A DNA stretch of 64,000 nt. Origin: Rhodococcus rhodnii (lineage in GTDB: Bacteria; Actinomycetota; Actinomycetes; Mycobacteriales; Pseudonocardiaceae). The stretch spans positions 1 through 64,000 of the forward strand of contig JOAA01000006.1 of NCBI GenBank assembly GCA_000720375.1, in the 5' to 3' direction. The translations under genes and the position numbers were made by a program. A model generated the notes under the pieces. It searched no databases. It was not told the origin of the DNA and was given only the letters and a program-made list of their open reading frames with translations. Positions within the stretch are counted from its first letter, which is position 1, and every line of letters starts with the position of its first letter. Shown piece after piece: positions 59,187-64,000 of the stretch.

Positions 59187-62100
59187 CAGCGGATCTCCTT
59201 GAGTATCAACGTGTCCGGGATGTCGGGCGCCAGCGTGACCAGCTGCGCGGGACGGATGCCGCGGAACACCAGCACCGAGCGGCCCCGCGGCAACCGCGTC
59301 GCGTCGGTGATGTCGGGATTGAGCCGGAGCAGTTCGGCCACCGTGATGCCGTTCTTGGCGGCGACCTCGATGAGCGTCTCCTCCGATGCTGTGACGGTGT
59401 AGCGGACCTCGTCGAACCTGGCGTGCCTGGCCGGCACGACCGGATGCGGTGCGGTCAGCGTGGCGCCGAGCTCGGTCAGCTGCGCTGGAGTGATCGTGTC
59501 CGGCACGCCGGCGAACACGTCGACATCGACATGATCGACTCCGGGTACCGCCTGTGCCGCGACCACAGCCTCGGACAGATACGCGGGCTGGCCCAGCTCG
59601 CGCCGCGCGCCACCGAGCCGGTCGACCAGAGCCGCCCGTACCTTGGGCTCGACGAGCCGCCAAGCGTATTGCGGGGCAACCCGAATCTTGGCCGAGATGA
59701 CCAACGCGACGAGCTCGCGCACCGCGACCTGCACCGACAGTTGCGGCGAACCGAAAGCGGCGAGCGAGGAGTGCAGCGTGCGCACGATGCCCGAGTCGGG
59801 CGCGAGCGGGACATCGTCCACTCCGGTCACCGTCACGTGCACGAGCTCCCGCGTCCCGTCGGAGAGCCGTCGGGCGCTCGCCCGCCCGATTCCCGCTCTG
59901 GCCCTGGCGAAATCCTCGTAGTCGGGCACAGACACGAGCCTGTCGAGAGCGGTGACCGACAGCGGGATCGCGCGCCGGATCTGGCCGGGGCCGTCCGGAT
60001 CCGCGCCGCCGGTCGCGGGCAGCGGATTGTTGACGCCGGAGACCCACAGCGGCCGGGTAGTCAGCTGGGTGACCTTGCCCGCGGCCACGTTTCCGGACCG
60101 GCCGATGCCGATCCGGTACGCCGCGCGGACATTCTGCTGTCCGGTCGGCAGCCGCGCGCCGTGGATCCCGTCGCCGAACGTCACGGTTGTCCGGCCGTCT
60201 TCGGCCGCTCCGGTCACGTAGACCTGCTCGTCCGGCCGACGCCCGGCGAGGCTGTCCACTTCCTGCCAGCGCACCCCGTCGACTCGGACTTCGAGCGTAC
60301 TGACCGCGCCGCGTGGAGTGTCGGCGGCGAGCCAGGTCAACGGTTTGGAGAACAAGGTGAAGGTCTGGTTGGCCTTGCTCGCGTCGCCGCTGCCGATCGG
60401 TTCATCCTTGGACGCGCCATGGGTCGCGGCCATGATGTTCGCGTAGATGTGCACGGTCTCGCGGCGATACGTGTACGCCAACGGTGTGGCCAACGTGATG
60501 GTCGTGTGTACGTGATCGCCGGGCACGGACTCTTTGACGGACTGGGTGACCGTCGCGATCATGGTCAGCTCGGTGCCGGTCACCCCTGGCGTGTCCGGGA
60601 GGTCGGTTCGTTCGCCGGTCACCACGATCCAGCGGCCGGGTTCGAGGCCTTCGTACAGGGCGGCCAGTTCGATCACGTTGCCTGCCACGTCGCTCGTGAT
60701 CGGCTCGGTCGCGAGCGCCAGCCCTTGCCCACGTACGTACACCGTGGCGTCTCTGATGTGGGACAACAAGGTGTCCTGGGTGTCAAGCCAGTCGGTCTCC
60801 AGCGTCAACTCCGTGACCTTGCCGGTGATCCCGAAGTCCGCTTTGGACACTACGCGAACCCCGCGGATCCTGGTGACGACCTCGGCCAGCTCCGGATCGC
60901 CCGGCACGCCACCTTCCTGCCCCTTGCGCGGCCGCTGGATCACCACCCATGTGCCCGGTGCGATCCCTTCGTACTGCGCGTCGAGGGCGAGCACATTGCG
61001 GGCGCTGAGCGCCAAGGACTCCTCGAACGAGATGTCCACAGTGGCCGGTCTGCCCTCGTTCTCCGGTGTGTGCCGGATGCTCAGCTGCAGTCCGCCGTGC
61101 GTCACGCGAACGCTGTTGCCCGGTGCCAACCGGAACTCCTGAACCGGGTCGCCGACTCGCACCAGCACGACATTGTTGGTGATCGGCGACACGAACACGT
61201 CCCGGTTGGGCAGGTTCGGCCGGAACCGGATGGTGACGCCTGGCTGCGGTGGCGGCGGTTGCTCCGCGGGAACTTCGATCGTGACCGTGCCGGGCCCGAA
61301 GTCGAACTCGGGCACGCTGGACGTCAGCGATTGCTCGTCGCGCGCCGTCTGTCCCGCGTCGCTCCACGTGAACACGGCCTTGTCCGGCTTGTTTTCCTCG
61401 TACAGCACGGACATCGCCAGGACCTGATTGCCCAGCAGCGGCCAGTCCTCCTGGCCGATCGGCCGGCCAGCCTCGTCGTAGACGGGCTTGAGCGGGGCGG
61501 TCGCACCGAACGGGGTGGCCGTGACCCGCATCGCCTGCAGCTCCTGCAACTGCTGCGGAGCCGTCAGATCGACGTTTCGCCAAGCGGGATAAAGGGTTTC
61601 CCGCAACCGGGAGTCAAGCAAAGCGAGCAGTCGCGCGCTGAGATCCGAGCCGGGACCGTAGATCTGGGGCGGATCGCGATCCAGATCCCGCGGACTGTCC
61701 GGCGGTCGCGACGCGGGTACGCGCAATCCGCCCAGCAGCGCGCCGAGTCCGGTGAACGCCGTCGGCGCATCCGACTCTGCCAGCCGCAACGCCGAGTACA
61801 GCGACTCTTGCTTCGGCTCGTCCTGCGGCGGTTCGAGCAACGCGACCTTCTCGGCCAGGTCCACGAGCTTGGTACGCAGTTCGAGCAGCCATCGGTGCAC
61901 GTTGTCGTACTGCTGCGCGACTTCGATCGTCTCGTCGAGCCGCTGGATCGCGTCCTCGAGCCGGGCACCGAACCGCGTCGGTGCGGTGATCTCCGGCAGG
62001 TCCTCGACGAGCTTGTCCAGGACGGGTTCGACGTACCGGCGTACGATCCGGCTGCGGTCGAACATGGGGTCGGCGTGCGCGTTCTCGACCAGTGTGCGGA

Positions 62101-62872
62101 ACTCCTCGGTGAGGTCGCTGAACCCAGCAAGCGCTGGTTCGGGCAGGCCGGCCACCGTAATGCCTGCCTGCTGGTCGATCTGGACCTTCGGCACCACCAG
62201 CAAACGCTGGCGACCCCGTTCGGTGCCGAACACGAACAGCAGCCGGTCGCCGGGTTTGATGTTGTTCGCGGTGCCGTCCAGCTGCACTTCGCGGCGATCC
62301 TTCAAGCCCGGCAACGAGAGCTGGTAAGGCCGCCGCTGCCGTACTCGCAGGTCGTTCCACGCCCAGCGGGCGACCAAGTCCTCGCCGATCTCGAAGGGCA
62401 CGGGTTCCTCGCCCTGCCCCGGCACGCTCTGGCTGCGCGATCCGCGTGGGATCGTCACTTCGGTCTGCTCGCCGCGTGTCGGGTCTTGGTCCACTGTGTA
62501 CGCGAGGTACGTACCGGCCGACACACCCGGCCGTGGGACGTGCCCGACCAATCGGCCGAGCAACCGAAGCGAGCGCTCGTTTGTCGCCGTGCGCAGGTAT
62601 CCCTCGGCCGCGAACCGCTCGGTGTAGAAGGCGAGCAGATCGGCGAGGTAGGCCGAGGAATCCAGCAAGGCCACGGAGAAATCGTCGCCCGCGCGGACGG
62701 TCAGACCGGCCAGTGCCCGATGGGCCGGGCTGGACAACCGGGCCAGCATGCTGGACAGGAAGTCGCCGTGCGTCCCCACGCGCATCGCGATTCGTGACAG
62801 CCCGGGCGGATTGCCCGCCTGGCGTGGCGTGGCGACGCCGATTCCCTCGCAGCACCCGCATTGGCAGCTCAT
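59186..62872 (-). CDS. Baseplate-J-like assembly protein with C-terminal LysM-like segment
   Basis: 1228 residues. The N-terminal part (GTHGDFLSSMLARLSS, LLDSSAYLADLLAFYTERFA) and the core (TVTFGDGIHGARLPTGQQN, VRAAYRIGIGRSGNVAAG) belong to the putative baseplate assembly/gp6-J family. The C-terminal ~50 residues (RYTVTASEETLIEVAAKNGI, TVAELLRLNPDI) look like a LysM fold, common in contractile systems for hub or peptidoglycan contacts. It begins in the upstream stop (ATGA). Its Cys-rich first ten residues (MSCQCGCCEG) are unusual. Confidence 0.9.
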   Translation of the reverse strand: MSCQCGCCEGIGVATPRQAGNPPGLSRIAMRVGTHGDFLSSMLARLSSPAHRALAGLTVRAGDDFSVALLDSSAYLADLLAFYTERFAAEGYLRTATNERSLRLLGRLVGHVPRPGVSAGTYLAYTVDQDPTRGEQTEVTIPRGSRSQSVPGQGEEPVPFEIGEDLVARWAWNDLRVRQRRPYQLSLPGLKDRREVQLDGTANNIKPGDRLLFVFGTERGRQRLLVVPKVQIDQQAGITVAGLPEPALAGFSDLTEEFRTLVENAHADPMFDRSRIVRRYVEPVLDKLVEDLPEITAPTRFGARLEDAIQRLDETIEVAQQYDNVHRWLLELRTKLVDLAEKVALLEPPQDEPKQESLYSALRLAESDAPTAFTGLGALLGGLRVPASRPPDSPRDLDRDPPQIYGPGSDLSARLLALLDSRLRETLYPAWRNVDLTAPQQLQELQAMRVTATPFGATAPLKPVYDEAGRPIGQEDWPLLGNQVLAMSVLYEENKPDKAVFTWSDAGQTARDEQSLTSSVPEFDFGPGTVTIEVPAEQPPPPQPGVTIRFRPNLPNRDVFVSPITNNVVLVRVGDPVQEFRLAPGNSVRVTHGGLQLSIRHTPENEGRPATVDISFEESLALSARNVLALDAQYEGIAPGTWVVIQRPRKGQEGGVPGDPELAEVVTRIRGVRVVSKADFGITGKVTELTLETDWLDTQDTLLSHIRDATVYVRGQGLALATEPITSDVAGNVIELAALYEGLEPGRWIVVTGERTDLPDTPGVTGTELTMIATVTQSVKESVPGDHVHTTITLATPLAYTYRRETVHIYANIMAATHGASKDEPIGSGDASKANQTFTLFSKPLTWLAADTPRGAVSTLEVRVDGVRWQEVDSLAGRRPDEQVYVTGAAEDGRTTVTFGDGIHGARLPTGQQNVRAAYRIGIGRSGNVAAGKVTQLTTRPLWVSGVNNPLPATGGADPDGPGQIRRAIPLSVTALDRLVSVPDYEDFARARAGIGRASARRLSDGTRELVHVTVTGVDDVPLAPDSGIVRTLHSSLAAFGSPQLSVQVAVRELVALVISAKIRVAPQYAWRLVEPKVRAALVDRLGGARRELGQPAYLSEAVVAAQAVPGVDHVDVDVFAGVPDTITPAQLTELGATLTAPHPVVPARHARFDEVRYTVTASEETLIEVAAKNGITVAELLRLNPDITDATRLPRGRSVLVFRGIRPAQLVTLAPDIPDTLILKEIR

Positions 62873-64000
62873 CTGCCACCTCCGAGTCGGATCGACAACC
62901 TGCCGTTCTCCGGCCGGTCGGAGTCGTTGTCCAGCTGGATGATCTCCAGCGGCCCCACGGTGAGCAGGCCGTCCGCGAGTTCATTGCCCGCGGGCCGGAA
63001 CAGCCGTTTGAGCCTCGTCACGTGCGCGGTGGTCACGCCGGGAACCGCGCTCGCCGCGGCAATGATCGCGCTGACGCGCAACGGATCGCCGAACGTCAGC
63101 GCGTCCGGGTGGAAGAATCCATTGAGGACCTTGGTGACCGCCCTGGCGACGTGCCCGCGTTGGTATCCGGGATCGACGCAGATGGTCACTTCGAGGTCGA
63201 CCGGGACCAGCACCGCGGGCTGGACGGTCACTTGGTGCCCGATCCTGCGGTACTGCTCCAAAGCCCCGGCGACCGCGGCGATGAGTCCCGCGTCCGCTGT
63301 GGGTTGCCCGGCCGCATCGATCGCGACGTGCACCTGTTCACCCGTGCCCGTCCAACGCAGTTGGGCCGCCGCACGTGAAACGCCGTACACGCGTCCGGCC
63401 AGTTCGGCGTAGTCCGCCGCGGTCACGGCGCGGAGTCTCGTGCGCTGCAACGAGAGCGGGGCGAGTTGACGGACCTGGTCCATCGGTTCCTCTGCCGTCC
63501 CACCGGTCGCGGGCATCGGGTTGCGGACCGCTGTGATCCCTTCGCCGTCGCCGACTCCGCAGCACAGCACAAGATGGCTGATGGCTTCCGCGCCGACATT
63601 CCCGGCGAGCCCGTTGCCGACTCGGTAGCGCACGCGTAACTGTGAGCTCGGCGGTGGAGCGATGCCGTGCCTGCCGTCGCCGAACCGGAGTGCCAGCCTG
63701 CCGTCATCGTCCACTTCGCCGACGAAGTGCCGGTCATTGCGGCCACTGCCCAGCAAATCCCTGCGCGGCGACCACGTTCCGACGTCGGTCACGTCGATCT
63801 GCACGGCGGGTAGGGCCGCGCGTGGATCCTGGACGACCGCATGTCTGGCCGGCCCGAAGAGCCGCCTGTCGTCCGCCGCCAGCCCATCGGCGTACTGCTC
63901 GCCCCAGCTCTGCCCGATCTCCCACACCGCGTCATCACCGAGCACGGCCCCCGCACGTGCCCGTGCGAGCAGCGTGTCGATCCGGCGCAGTTTCGCGCCG
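62869..64000 (-). CDS. Second baseplate-J-like protein (partial, runs off the right edge)
   Basis: The C-terminal ~375 residues are present; the reading frame stays open to the window edge, so the start is outside. It shares the RFGDGRHGIAPP ... VRYRVGNGLAGNVGAEAISH core with its neighbour and ends ENGRLSIRLGGGR. The two baseplate-like genes in tandem with a 4-bp overlap are the standard order in actinobacterial phage-tail-like clusters. More structural genes (sheath, tube, gp25-like, ATPase) are expected to the right. Confidence 0.85.
   Translation of the reverse strand, partial: GAKLRRIDTLLARARAGAVLGDDAVWEIGQSWGEQYADGLAADDRRLFGPARHAVVQDPRAALPAVQIDVTDVGTWSPRRDLLGSGRNDRHFVGEVDDDGRLALRFGDGRHGIAPPPSSQLRVRYRVGNGLAGNVGAEAISHLVLCCGVGDGEGITAVRNPMPATGGTAEEPMDQVRQLAPLSLQRTRLRAVTAADYAELAGRVYGVSRAAAQLRWTGTGEQVHVAIDAAGQPTADAGLIAAVAGALEQYRRIGHQVTVQPAVLVPVDLEVTICVDPGYQRGHVARAVTKVLNGFFHPDALTFGDPLRVSAIIAAASAVPGVTTAHVTRLKRLFRPAGNELADGLLTVGPLEIIQLDNDSDRPENGRLSIRLGGGR

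Noticed and set aside
59090..62797. A 1235-codon open frame on the + strand opposite the baseplate gene, and an 836-codon one at 56892-59402
   Set aside because: Both are antisense to well-recognised tail-family genes, have Arg/His/Gly-rich composition and no family motifs. Long antisense frames are normal at this GC content.
55637..64000. Ordinary prophage
   Set aside because: Only baseplate/tail-type genes of the DUF6519-linked kind are seen, with no capsid, terminase, integrase or lysis genes. The right side is outside the window, so this is not fully excluded.

Overview
The window is high-GC DNA from a filamentous actinomycete. The gene content (AfsR/SARP regulator, MptB-type mannosyltransferase, F420-dependent LLM oxidoreductase, stand-alone LigD polymerase, DUF3040/DUF3140/DUF3618 proteins, PknB-type kinase, GTG and leaderless starts) fits Actinomycetes and most resembles Pseudonocardiales (Amycolatopsis/Kibdelosporangium/Lentzea type). 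The order is an inference; no rRNA or tRNA is present to confirm it.

Layout. 1-1260 is a graveyard of mobile DNA: the last two domains (D5-D6) of a group II intron, which splices into a decayed istB (IS21 family), three and a bit copies of a ~160-bp tandem repeat, and a frameshifted ISL3-type transposase tail. 1286-5689 holds a cytochrome P450 downstream of a large SARP/NB-ARC/TPR activator, with three heptamer direct repeats on an exact 11-bp pitch in front of the P450. 5.7-19.7 kb is ordinary chromosomal metabolism and regulation: mannosyltransferase, proline iminopeptidase, two TetR regulators with visible palindromic operators facing an SDR and a VOC protein, dialkylglycine decarboxylase, a 1313-residue secreted propeller/LamG protein, SodC and an arginase-like protein.

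19.7-49.5 kb reads as a general-stress island: molybdopterin oxidoreductase (with its Fe-S ligands replaced) plus a frameshifted partner, Ppx/GppA protein, zinc alcohol dehydrogenase, kinase, HhH DNA glycosylase, paired PucR-like regulators, hemopexin-like secreted protein, phospholipase D, large catalase, YihY/BrkB membrane protein, PaoABC-like aldehyde oxidoreductase, DUF3618/holin pair, F420 oxidoreductase, DUF3140, LigD polymerase with an eRF1-like protein and a 50-residue protein, a YdiJ-like FAD/Fe-S enzyme, a second SodC, cytochrome oxidase subunit I and DUF3040. At least eight intergenic sites match or nearly match GTTT-N14-17-GGGTA, the promoter of SigB/SigF-type stress sigma factors. 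Four of these place the start codon exactly 10 nt after GGGTA, implying leaderless mRNAs.

50-64 kb is the most interesting part. A leftward, tightly packed operon enters from beyond the right edge: two baseplate-J-like proteins (one ending in a LysM-like segment), a P2-I-like tail protein with a beta-helix-like region, a DUF6519 protein, and then, 9 nt later, a 1368-residue zinc-ribbon/15-repeat TPR-like/CHAT protease. The first four genes belong to the contractile injection system (eCIS/phage-tail-like) family. The last is a caspase-like peptidase of the kind used in bacterial cell-death and conflict systems. Two further CxxC-rich small proteins and a membrane protein flank it. A CIS-coupled CHAT protease is the best candidate here for an undescribed system.
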